64,000 bases of DNA from assembly GCF_014633365.1 (NCBI RefSeq), contig NC_068341.1, forward strand, positions 24,286,339 to 24,350,338, written 5' to 3'. Below, one piece after another: positions 10,059 to 19,275 of the stretch (its first letter is position 1; every line of letters begins with the position of its first letter). The notes beneath the pieces were generated by a model. The model worked only from the letters and a program-made list of their open reading frames with translations, was not told the origin of the DNA and did not search any database. A program made the translations under genes and the position numbers. This DNA comes from Diospyros lotus (Eukaryota > Streptophyta > Magnoliopsida > Ericales > Ebenaceae).

Positions 10059-11362
10059 ATAATCATGCTACATACCTTATCATTGGCATGGCATCTAGTA
10101 TGAAAAATGTTCTCACGTTGCTCTTTCGCATCCATTTTGACTTTCACACTAAGAGCTCTCCTTGCCACCAAGAGCTCCCCATCTACCGGGTACTCAATGC
10201 AACTTGCATCCTCCAAATGTGGCATGGACTCATTATCGAACTCATATTCGGTCTCAATATGACCATCATCTTTCAAAATCATCACTCTTTTGTTTGGACA
10301 TTGAGATGCGATATGGCTTGTCCCCAAACACTTAAAGCATTTGATATCTCTATTTTTAGGAAGTGGAGTATCAGATTTTACCTTATTTGGTGCTTCTCCA
10401 TCTTTGTTATTTTTTGAGGCTTCAGCCTTAGGCTTGGAATTAGGCCTTTCATCCTTTCCACTCCAATTAAATTCCCATGTTGAAGAAGAGCCTGAATTTT
10501 GCCCAATTTGTGTGGACCCCTTTCTCTTCAATTGTCGCTCCACTTTAATGGCCATGTGCACCATGTCATCTAACTCAACGTAAATGTTGTAATTTGATCA
10601 CATCTGTAATATCACGGTTCAATCCAACTAGGAACCTGGCCATGGTAGTTTCTCGATCCTCCTCCACATTGGCTCGAATCATGGCTATTTCCATCTCCTT
10701 GTGGTAGTCCTCAACACTTTTGGAACCTTGAGTAAGGCGTTGCAACTTCTAGAATAAGTCCCTATAGTAGTGACTTGGAATGAATCGCCTCCTCATAATA
10801 GCCTTCATTTCTTCCCATGTCTCAATGGGCCTTTCACGATTCCATCTCCTGCTCAAAATAAGTTGGTCCCACCAAATAATAGCATAATCAGTAAATTCTA
10901 CTGTGGCCAATTTTACCTTTTTCAATTCAGAGTAGTTGTGACAAGAAAACACCATTTCCACCTTGTCTCCCACTCTAAATAAACTTCCAGATCATTTTTG
11001 CTTTGGGAAGATGGAATCTACATCTTAATGTTATCCAAGTTGTTATCAATCCATTCACCATGTCTAGCTCCTCTATCTCTATTCCCACGCCTAAATTGGC
11101 CTATACTTACATTAGAGGCATGATCATCATCATCTAGGTCTTCCCCATAGTCATCTTCATAATCATACCTAGGTGGATGCCTCTCTCTTCGTTGCATAGT
11201 AGGAGCTCTAGGTGGCTGCCCCCTTTGTGAACTAGATTCAACTTTATCTATTTTCTCATTTATCTCATCAAACCTCATCTCCTTTTGTTCAAATTTTTTC
11301 TCTAAGGACTGAAAGAAGAGTTTGAAATCTATCTTTTCCTAAGCTTCATTCTCTCGAGACAT
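10034..11362 (-). pseudogene. gag, internal region 2 (disrupted)
   Basis: Second copy of gag. The nucleocapsid half is open at 10034-10564 and includes CFKCLGTSHIASQC and the acidic GHIETEYEFDNES tail. The capsid half is broken by different lesions from copy 1: a stop soon after the start (TAG in place of a Gln codon near 11340), a frameshift near 11000, a stop near 10750 and a one-base insertion near 10585. Between the two copies nearly every part of gag stays open in one or the other, so most lesions arose after the duplication. Confidence 0.85.
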
Positions 11363-12137
11363 GTTTAATAGCCTGTAAAACAAAGTTAGGAAACCTCACA
11401 ATCACTCCCTCACGTGTTTCCTCTCAAGATTGATAGCACTCACACTCGTGTATTCTCAAACTTGGCTTTTACCCTCTTATGAGCTCACACTCTCTTGCCT
11501 TTTTCCACTCTTTAGCCTCATCTTTTAGTTCTTTATTGAACTCAAATGAACTCAATCAAAATTTTCCCTGCAATAATCCAAACTCAACCAATCAGATCAC
11601 TAAGAATGAGAATGGGTTAATTCGCAAAGGATGAAAAAAAATAGGTAGGATTTAAGAAGCTGAAAGAACAAAGTTACAATGAAACAATGAATAAGAAAGG
11701 CAGAGGAAAAGGAGATACGAATTTTGATGCAACTAGGGTCGACTGCTCTGAATAGACTGAATACACACTTTATGCAATCAAAACTTGGATGACAAGCAAC
11801 ACTTCAACTAATTCAGATTTAATTGATTTTTGAATTTTCTATACTTTTTTTTTTGAATTTTCAATTTTCGCACTTTCTTTTTCCTTTTGAACTTCCAACT
11901 TTCCACTCTTTTTTTTTTTTTTTTGAATTTCCAACTTTCCTTTTTTTTTTGGAATTCCCAACTTTCCACCTTTTTTTTTTTTCTATATATAATGATAACT
12001 AACAAAACTTGAACAAATTAAGATGAAGAAATAGGCAAAGTTGTAGACTCAAAGAACAAACAATGGTGCAGGAATAAAGAGAAATAATAAACAATGAAAG
12101 TAAAAATAAGGATAGTTCAAACTTGATTTGGAGCCAA
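11363..12137 (-). other. 5' leader of internal region 2
   Basis: Equivalent of 7391-8164, with the poly-T/AACTTTCCA block at about 11820-11985. The Lys-rich minus-strand ORF over this block is an artefact of the A-rich repeat. No gene seen. Confidence 0.6.
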
Positions 12138-12149
12138 GCTCTGATACCA
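12138..12149 (-). other. Primer-binding site, internal region 2
   Basis: Minus strand TGGTATCAGAGC, two bases inside LTR C; the functional-position site of the composite. Confidence 0.9.
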
Positions 12150-12662
12150 AATGATGTGAACCCCACGAAGGAAGGTGAGACCCGACGATCAAAAATGGTT
12201 CCTTTGCCAAGGATCGTTCTAAAACAGATTCTTAATAAAGAAAACAAAGGACCTTGACCCGTTATCTATAAAGAGATAAGAACCAAAGGTATAAGAAGGT
12301 AGGGTTGACGCCACGCTCAAGATAGATGAGAAGAGCTGTGAGTGATAAGTCAAGGATGAATGCCACAAGATAAAATCTTGATAAGTTCAAAGTAGTTGTT
12401 GAAGAACCAAAGAGAAAACTCTCACTAATAATATTGTCCAAAAACTAAATTCCTCTCGGGTTACATTGGCTTATATAGCCGAACACAAATTCTAAATTAG
12501 AAGGAAATAAATCAAATCCTAGGCATAGTAGGAATTGATTACAAGAAGGAAATAACATAATTTGATAAAGAAACAAGAATTATCTAAAATAGAAAAGATT
12601 TAAAAGAATGTAGGAAATAAGGGAAGTGGTCAAATATTCAACCATTCCTTTTTATGCGTTGG

Positions 12663-12667
12663 ATCTC
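12663..12667. other. Target-site duplication ATCTC, left
   Basis: Matches ATCTC at 13923-13927. The undisturbed site is visible in LTR A (near 4796) as GGATCTCATCAATC. Confidence 0.9.
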
Positions 12668-13922
12668 TGATAGCATGCATATTTATGCTATATTTTGGCA
12701 TTTCACCTCAGTCTTATTACGCCATTTGAAGTAATTTTTACTGATCTTTCATGGTTTCTATTTTATTATACTTCAAATCGTCCTTACACTATTTTCTATC
12801 TTACTTCTATGGATCCAAGCTTGCTTAGCTTTAGGGAATATTAGATGGGCTAGAGAAGCAGCTGGAAAAGACTTGAAGTGGCTCATTTCGGACTTCATGA
12901 GGGTAGACCGGCCTTGGGCAATTGTGGGACTCATCTAAAGGAGCTTGGGCTCACTTTCAAGGAGCAGATTTGGGCTGCTCGATTTTGCTGTTTTGGGCTC
13001 ACTTATCTCTCTTCTGTTTCTTCTCTTTTCTGTTGGACTAGGCCCAACCCTAGCCTTCCTAGCTCTTCTTTTCTTAGCCATGTATTTAAGGCCTCTTAGC
13101 GCTTATTTCTAGGAGGAGGGAGAGGAGAAAATAGAGGAGATTCTAGCCGTTTTTCTTGTTGTTAGCATTTTTCTGTTTTCTTCATTTTGTCTCCATTTTG
13201 TCTTCCTTTCTGTAATGAAAGGCTAGAGCTATTGTAACTGGTTGTGTATCTTGAACCCGTGTGGAATCTGAGTCCCGGATGAGCTATAAAAACCTGGTTT
13301 GTTTGTTTTAATCTTATTCATTTCCATTTGGTTTAGTTTGAGCAGATTTTCAAATGCATGGAGTTCATGGCAAGTTTGTGTGAATTTGCATGGATTCATT
13401 TTCTGTTAAATGCTTAAGAGAACAGAGTGTTGTAGCCGGTTGGTATAACATCTCGAAAATGAATATAATGTGCTTGAATGGTTGTTCTTGCATAGCTCCG
13501 GATGGGTTGAATAGAGAGTGAATGGTTGCATTTTGTTTATAAGAGATTTCTGTATTCATTTTGTTGTTCCAATCATTCTAATCCTTGGACGGTTGTTGGG
13601 GATGCTTTAAGTTTGATATCCGGAGATTAAAACATCTAACAAGCTAAGATTTATAGGTTGGACGAGGAAGATTTCACAGAGGGGACAAATACACAGCTGG
13701 TTGCATTTCATTTACTGATTTTCATCTATCCTTGTCTTTCTGTTTTGTTACTTAGTTTTCTGTCAACCCCCCCCCTAAACAAACTGTTGTTTATATTGGT
13801 TCTCCTTGTTGGTAGAAGAAAGTGAGGCTCCTTGTGAGAGACGACCTAGGGTGCACTTTGCTGCAAACTAGAGAAGAGATACATAGATATCTAATTTGGG
13901 GTGGTTCGACAGCCGCCGGCCA
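12668..13922 (+). mobile_element. Solo LTR, family S, copy 1
   Basis: 1255 bp, TGATAGCATGC...GCCGGCCA, flanked by ATCTC duplications. It begins with TG, ends with CA and has no internal coding domain, primer-binding site or internal direct repeat of its ends, so it is a solo LTR left by LTR-LTR recombination. A second copy is at 53574-54829 in the opposite orientation. The 73-aa ORF at 12878-13099 is only LTR sequence. The gypsy sublineage is not assigned. Confidence 0.9.
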
Positions 13923-14122
13923 ATCTCATCAATCAATTATCCCCAAATCTTGCAAATTTTGTCAATCAATCAATCAACCCCAAATCTTGCAATCTTGGAA
14001 ATCTTCTCAATCAATCAATCATTCCCAATTCTTGCAATCTTGTCAATCAATCAACCCCAAATCTTCTCAATCAATCAATCAACCCCAAATCTTCTCAATC
14101 AATCAATCAATCAATCAATCTA
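13923..14122. repeat. CAAT-type minisatellite in LTR C U3
   Basis: Begins at the right-hand ATCTC duplication of the solo LTR. CAATCAATCAA runs alternate with CCCCAAATCTT segments. Longest uninterrupted run is near 14097-14122. Confidence 0.8.
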
Positions 14123-14345
14123 TCAGCTCAAATTACTTTCAGAGACTTGGATAACATTGATAAAGCATTTACTATCTTGAATACTCAATTCAGGCATATT
14201 AGAATCTTAAACAATGCTTGAATTTGAGATGTGTTCAATTAGCCCATTTAATGCTCCCGTAATTTTCTTGGTTCTTGCCCTTGTCATTGGACCTCCATGA
14301 ATGCTCAACATATCTTGTGGGGTTTTAGGAACCTGATTCACATCA

Positions 14346-14350
14346 CCCTT
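14346..14350. other. Target-site duplication CCCTT, right
   Basis: Partner of 4280-4284; joins the two halves of the interrupted copia-like LTR. Confidence 0.85.
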
Positions 14351-14837
14351 TAACAATACAAGTTAGGAAAATAAGAATGATACAAATGTAAGAGAGAATC
14401 TAAGAGATGAATCTCTTAGTTACAAGATCTCTCAAAATACAAAACAAGGCTTGAATGAATTATTACAAATTAAAATCTAAGTCTTGAAGAGAGAAAAATG
14501 AAGCACAGTCACTGTATATACAAACGAGTATAAATGTAAGCTCAATTCAATTCATTCCCATCCATTGGCATTCTCTTGATGATCCTTGAGTGGTATTTAT
14601 AGGCTTCCCTAAAGCTTTGCCCGAAACTAACCGTTTTTGAGCTGTTGGAGAATGAAAAACTAGTCGTTGGAGACTGTCAGAGACACAAACTGTCGACAGA
14701 TTAAAGATGTTAGTCAACTATATTTTCAAATAAAACTAAGGCATAGTCGATAGATGACCAACCAAAACTACTGATAGTCGACAAACACCTATCCATAGTC
14801 GACACATCCAAAATATGAAGAAAATTTATAACATCAT
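14351..14837 (-). repeat. Copia-like LTR remnant, part 2 of 3
   Basis: Continuation of 3776-4284. Toward its right end it carries repeated TAGTCGACA-type words, which resume as TAGTCAACAG words at 17407, so the interval between is an insertion. No coding potential. Confidence 0.35.
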
Positions 14838-15029
14838 TGATGTGGGAATTTATTTACATATTTATTGATCATAATTGAGTAGTGTTTTAAGTATTTTATA
14901 TGTGTTTTATCTATAATTGTCTAGTATTTTGAGTTTCTTTTATATATATATATATATTTAATTTTTAGTATTTTTTGTTATTTTACAAGAATGTTACTTT
15001 GTGTTTGGGTTGAAAAAAATAAATAAAAA

Positions 15030-15330
15030 GAAAAATAAATAAGATATTATAAAGTTAATATTACAAATTAATATTATAATATAAATAAAAAATAAATATT
15101 ATAAATAATCAATATTATTAAAGTTAATATAAATAATAGTATATTAAATACTATATTTTATATTATATTATATATTATTTATATATATTATATATTATAT
15201 ATTATATATTACATTATGTATATAGATTATATATTATGTTGTTAATTTAAGTGTGTGGGCGTGAATGTGCTAGGGCTGTGCGTGAGGCCTTACATACACA
15301 CACACACACATATATATATATAATATTAAA
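15030..15330. repeat. AT-rich zone with TA and AC microsatellites
   Basis: Long ATATTATA-type runs followed by (CA)n and (TA)n near 15293-15322, inside the U3-like part of solo LTR O. No gene. Confidence 0.8.
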
Positions 15331-15718
15331 TAAAGATTTAAGGGGGATTGATTTTGGCAGAGTACATATGGGCGGCCATTAAAGGAATTGGAGGATTTTT
15401 GGTAGGGACTTGGAGGTAGCTGCGGCGCACGGAAGGAACGGATTTGACAGAGTCTTGGGCAGCAGAAAGTTTAAGGAATTGGTGGCTGTGGCAAAACCGA
15501 AGGCAGGAAGGATTTGGGAAGCTTGTAGCAGCGCACGTAACACGCGCAGGCGTGCGCGGGCAGTGGATCCAAGGGAATTTCTGCTTTTCTTTTCCCTTCA
15601 ATTTATTCTCTTAATGCTTTCACTATTATTTCGGGTTTTAATTAATTCTATCATTGTTGGGCCAAAGAAATTGGGGGCAAGAAATTGAGCAAGTAAGTTG
15701 CGCAAAGAGCGCGGGCTC

Positions 15719-15938
15719 GCGGCAGTGTGCCGCAAGCTCACGGCACACTGCCGCAAGCTTCTCCCCGCCCGCTTGCTAGCGGCAGCATCTCGGCTAGCGG
15801 CAAATGCTGCAATCCCGCGGGCTCGCGGCACAGTGTATCATGCCGCGAGCCCGATCTCTTAAGCTCGCAGCAATTGCCGCGAGCTCGCCGCAATATGAGC
15901 AGGGGCTCGCGGCACAAATCCAAGTGTGCCGCGAGCCC
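15719..15938. repeat. Three GC-rich perfect hairpins in LTR U3
   Basis: Arms 15719-15732/15741-15754 (14 bp, loop 8), 15818-15830/15841-15853 (13 bp, loop 10) and 15903-15915/15926-15938 (13 bp, loop 10). The second and third share the arm core GGGCTCGCGGCA. All lie 120-340 bases upstream of the TATA box. Confidence 0.85.
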
Positions 15939-16055
15939 AACCTCCTAGATAGATGCAAGCCCCAAGCTTGCGATGGTGTGCGTCTCCCGAAAAGCCAAGA
16001 GCCCCACTCGGCAAGTGCCACATGTTGATACTAGCCACCCTTGAAAATCGCGCCC

Positions 16056-16063
16056 TATAAATA
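16056..16063 (+). promoter_or_regulatory. TATA box of solo LTR T
   Basis: TATAAATA downstream of the hairpins and upstream of the minisatellite, in the expected U3/R position. Confidence 0.6.
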
Positions 16064-16245
16064 TCCAACTAGAAGACAATGAACGGGACTTCCGACTTTG
16101 GTAAAATCCAGACATCTTGAATATACTTTGACTATTCTCTTTTTTGGTAAGCAATTTCATTAGAGTTTGGGACTGACTTTGGCATCGGAGGGTCTTCGGG
16201 GGGAAGATTCCCGCGAGCCTTCTAACCCATTTTTTCAGCATTATA

Positions 16246-16580
16246 GGGTCAAAGCCTCGTGGCAAAGCTAGCGACGAAGCCTTGTGGCAGAGCTAGGGGC
16301 GAAGCCTTGTGGCAGAGCTAGGGGCGAACCTTGTGGCGGAGCCTTGTGGCAAACCTTGTGGCGGAAGCTTGTGGCGAAGCCTCGTGGCAGAGCTTGTGGC
16401 GAAGCCTTGTGGCAGAGCTAGGGGCGAACCTTGTGGCACAGCTTGTGGGGGAGCCTTGTGGCAAACCTTGTGGCAAAGCTAGTGGCGAACCTTGTGGCGG
16501 AAGCTTGTGGCGAAGCCTTGTGGCAGAGCTAGTTGCGAGGCTAGTGGCGAAGCCCTGCGGCGAGCATCCAAGCGGCAATT
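16246..16580. repeat. CCTTGTGGC minisatellite in LTR T
   Basis: About a dozen degenerate units built from CCTTGTGGCRRAGC with spacers such as TAGGGGCGAA. The homologous array in the second family-T LTR (44620-45640) is three times as long. Long ORFs here only reflect the repeat period. Confidence 0.85.
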
Positions 16581-17406
16581 TCCCTTAAGGCGACATCTCT
16601 TACGGGAATCCAACTTCACTCGACACCAAGCTCGAGTGGACCCCACATCATAAATTTTAATTGTTGTATTTTGGCAACAACAATCATGAACTAATTTGTT
16701 AAACTAAGGCCATGTATTGGGCGAAACTATGATGATGCATTTTTTATAATTTTATGTGATTGAATAAATTGAGTTATGTTGAGTTGTGTGGTATTAGATT
16801 TAATGCTTGTGAATAGTTGGCCACTATTTACATGATTTGATTCCTAATCTTGAGACCTAAAGGAGATAGGTTGAGGATTGCATTGTAGATACCATACACC
16901 ATCAAGTAAAACTGACTAGAAATAGAATTCGATTTCTTTGTACGACTTTTAGCAATACGCTAGGAATTTCACAAATTGTAATGCGTGTTCATTTGGTTAA
17001 ACTTTCATAAAAATATAGAAAATTATTAAATGAGAATAGACTCGTTATAACCTAGAAATAGGGTAACGAATGCGTTAGGAGATTTCACCGTCACATACTC
17101 AATTGACCAATTCATTCGCATAAAAATATATGATTTGCATTGCATAGTTAGGTTCATACATGTGCCTTATTTATTAAAATCCACTAATTTCTTGATTCAA
17201 ATTTCCTTCCAAATCAATTTTATTTTATTAATTTAATTATTTTTTTTGTTCTTTATTAAATCTGGAATTTCTGATTATCTAAATAATAAAGAAAGTTTGT
17301 AAATTTGGTATTTGAAATCTTTCATTGTGGGAACGATATTCTTACTTACTATTATATTACTTGTTTGACTTGTACACTTGCCGTATATTTTAAGGTGATC
17401 AATCAT

Positions 17407-18055
17407 ACACACAAATAGTCAATAGAATAATTTTAGTAGTCAACAGAACCAACACAATAGTCAACAGAACAAAATAAGTAAATGTCCTCATTTTCTTTAA
17501 TTTATATTTTACTTTCAATTTATTTTAATACATAAATGTAAATAAGAAAGTATCCCTATTTGGATTCAATAAAAATATTCAAAAATCCAAAATCCATAAC
17601 CATAAGAAAATAGAAGTTTGGTTTTAGTACAAACTCGGGATTTAGCAAATTTACCACCTCCAAAATACATACTTTCTATTTCTTGAAAAAATCATTAAAA
17701 ATCATTTTAACACCAATGGATATTAGCTATCGAAATACTGAGAGACAGTTTTCCAAGAAGAAAATATTTTCAAAAATATGTTCTAGTTGGTCTTTTTCCT
17801 TAGAAAAATTTTAGCTTTATTTTGACCAACGATTTCAAGGTTAATTTTGAAAATCACTTTAGGAGATTCTTTTAAATCTTAATACTTGTTTTTGCAAATC
17901 TCCATATGTATAAGAATGAAATTAATTTGGTTTTAATTTGAACAAAATAATACTTGATATTGAAATTGATATATGTTGAAAACCATAACCTTGACACATG
18001 AAATAGGGATTAAGCCAATAGATGTTTTTCATCATCAAAACTGATATACAAAATT
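17407..18055 (-). repeat. Copia-like LTR remnant, part 3 of 3
   Basis: Starts with TAGTCAACAGAAC words matching the left half and ends near TTTTTCATCATCAAAACTG. That last motif on the plus strand fits a copia LTR start (TTTTGATGATGA) on the minus strand. AT-rich, no ORF of interest. The end point is approximate. Confidence 0.35.
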
Positions 18056-18410
18056 AAAACAACAGTGCATAGACGAAAAGAACCTCCCGTTTCGATTTGA
18101 TGTTGAAAGAAACACGGGAGAGAGTGAATGACAATTTTTCAACTATTGAAGAACACAAAAGCATTCATTAATTTAAGCAACACATAAGGGGTATTTATAA
18201 AGCATGGCCTCCTAGGGTTTCCAAAACCTTAGTGGATATGGGGCGACCCATTTATCCTAGTCCAACTAGTAATTAATTAAGTGACCCAAATCCAATTATA
18301 AGTTTAAATAAAATATGAAGTTCAAATCTAATTTAACCCAAATATAATATTTAATTTAATATTTGGCCCAAATTTAATTTAGCCCAAATATTAATTTTAG
18401 ATCTGATATG
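18056..18410 (-). repeat. Copia LTR fragment related to 38100-38470
   Basis: On the minus strand it shares GGGCCAAATATTAAATATTA-type sequence, TCTAGTTGGACTAG and the CCTAGGAGG...TATAAATA region with the copia LTR at 33309-38700. Truncated on both sides by neighbouring repeats. Confidence 0.5.
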
Positions 18411-18737
18411 CCATGAAAATCGCACCTGTATCTTGTTGACGGTGGGTCCAAGTGTTGGAGCAGAAATGGGACTGAACCAAGAAAAAGGACAAAAGAAGAT
18501 GCTCAAAGCCAAGTGGAAAAAGACGCACTCAGTCATGAGCGAGTGAGTAGGGAGATTCCTCTACCCCTCTTATTATCTCGCAAAGTGACCTAAGGTGCAC
18601 TCACTTGGTCATGACTGAGTGAGTATCACTCGCACCCCTTCAGATGGGCTCCAAGACTCTCAGATGGGCCACGAAATCTATGGAATGAGCCGCGAGACTC
18701 TCGGCGTAGTCGCCACGCGTCTCCCTTCTCCCTTCTC

Positions 18738-18745
18738 TATAAATA
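18738..18745 (+). promoter_or_regulatory. TATA box of the Tat-type 5' LTR
   Basis: TATAAATA preceded by a pyrimidine tract (CTCCCTTCTCCCTTCTC). It lies just downstream of the GAGTGAG palindromes. Confidence 0.55.
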
Positions 18746-18889
18746 GGAGGCCACGCCTCTGACATAAGGTACGCACTCTTGGGCACTCTTAGTACATTTT
18801 GGCACTATTGCTCTCGAGAATTTACTTAGGCATTGGAGGGTTTGCGTGAGGACACCCACTCGTGCCCCTAACGGTGCTCTCATTTTGCA

Positions 18890-19170
18890 AACTCACTCGA
18901 TCATTAGACTCACTTGGTCATCATACTCTCCCCTTCATCAAACTCACTTAGTTATCATACTCCCCCATTCATCAGACTCGCTCGATCACCAAGACTCTCA
19001 GCTCATTGGTGACGAGACTCTTAGCTCATTGGTGATGAGACTCTCAATGCATTGGAGATGAGACTCTTAACGCGTTGGTGACGAGACTCTTAGTGCATTG
19101 GAGATGAGACTCTCAGCACGTTGGTGACAAGATTCTTAATGCATTGGTGACAAAACTCCCACAATGCTCA
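18890..19170. repeat. Tandem repeats in the Tat-type LTR
   Basis: First part: CATCARACTCACTTRGTCAT-like units. Second part: about ten units of ~23 bp with GAGACTCTTAGYGCATTGGTGA. It occupies the same place in the LTR as the arrays at 41559-41822, 44620-45640 and 16246-16580. Confidence 0.75.
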
Positions 19171-19258
19171 CGAGGCCTGAATGAGACTCCTATGATCAAC
19201 CACAACCCTATATTCTCCCACGATTATAAATAGATTGTTGTATTTTGGAAACAACAAT

Positions 19259-19275
19259 TGTCGCCATTTATGGGA
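19259..19275 (+). other. Primer-binding region, Tat-type, degraded
   Basis: TGTCGCCATTTATGGGA, two bases after the LTR end. Compare TGGTGCCGTCTGTGGGA at 41354-41370 (minus strand) and TGGCGCCATCTGTGAGA at 44521-44537 (minus strand). The three align, with C-to-T type changes here. Confidence 0.65.

Larger units (their letters stand above)
4285..14345 (-). mobile_element. Tandem gypsy composite: LTR-internal-LTR-internal-LTR
   Basis: Three LTRs (4285-5134, 8179-9110, 12152-14345) separate two near-identical internal regions of 3044 and 3041 bp. The outer ends carry one CCCTT TSD. Reading the minus strand, 12152-14345 is the 5' LTR and 4285-5134 the 3' LTR. Each internal region has an initiator-Met primer-binding site, a leader, gag with a CCHC knuckle, a protease remnant, then a join to the integrase C-terminus; RT, RNase H and most of the integrase are missing. 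Protein motifs (IASQCPNKRVMI, KHPRPYKLQWLND, FDPGDWV, FNVVDFSPFDVGDD) point to a chromovirus-like gypsy, CRM- or Reina-like. The structure is what unequal recombination between LTRs produces. Two internal regions and the disrupted gag make it non-autonomous. Confidence 0.9.
12152..14345 (-). repeat. LTR C (5' LTR of the composite), split by a solo LTR
   Basis: TGATGTGAACC...CCTGATTCACATCA on the plus strand. After removing the 12668-13922 insertion and its 5-bp duplication it is about 934 bp, matching LTR B. The minus-strand TATA box is at 12470-12477. The insertion lies between this box and the CAAT array, so it would separate U3 from the promoter core. Confidence 0.9.
15655..16682 (+). mobile_element. 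Solo LTR, family T (Tat-type), copy 1
   Basis: 1028 bp, TGTTGGGCCAAAG...GGCAACAACA, flanked by ATCAT at 15650-15654 and 16683-16687. The last ~60 bases (GTGGACCCCACATCATAAA, TTGTTGTATTTTGGCAACAA) match the LTR of the Tat-type element at 44541-45720, where a TGGCGCC primer-binding motif follows. Here none follows. It holds strong hairpins at 15719-15938, a TATAAATA box at 16056-16063 and a CCTTGTGGC minisatellite at 16246-16580. Confidence 0.85.
14838..17401 (+). mobile_element. Solo LTR, family O, with a nested solo LTR
   Basis: TGATGTGGGAA...AAGGTGATCA with TGAT/ATCA ends and ATCAT duplications at 14833-14837 and 17402-17406. Without the nested 15655-16682 insertion it is about 1531 bp. The right part has the style of an Athila/Tat LTR end (GGGAACGATATTCTTACT, then TTGTACACTTGCC). 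No coding domain is present. The left part is very AT-rich, with a TA/AC microsatellite zone at about 15100-15330. Confidence 0.85.
18411..19256 (+). repeat. 5' LTR fragment of a Tat/Retand-type element
   Basis: Ends TTGTATTTTGGAAACAACA and is followed by a degraded TGGCGCC-type primer site. It matches the minus-strand LTR at 41373-42830 in U3 words (GAACCAAGAMAAAGGA), the GAGTG palindromes and the GCATTGGAGGGTTTGCGTGAGGA segment. The upstream part of U3 is missing. A TATAAATA box is at 18738-18745 and a minisatellite at about 18890-19170. Confidence 0.7.

Noticed and set aside
12878..13099. A 73-aa ORF (MAHFGLHEGR...) conserved in two places, also at 54407-54619 (-).
   Set aside because: Both copies lie inside the same solo LTR family; the conservation follows from LTR identity, not from coding selection.
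16331..16588. 85-aa ORF of MWRSLVANLVAEACG repeats, and its minus-strand partner.
   Set aside because: Same cause: the CCTTGTGGC minisatellite in LTR T.
18606..18640. Palindrome CACTTGGTCATGACTGAGTG considered as a transcription terminator.
   Set aside because: It is one of the repeated LTR palindromes and has no following T tract; rho-independent terminators are not relevant in a plant nuclear genome.
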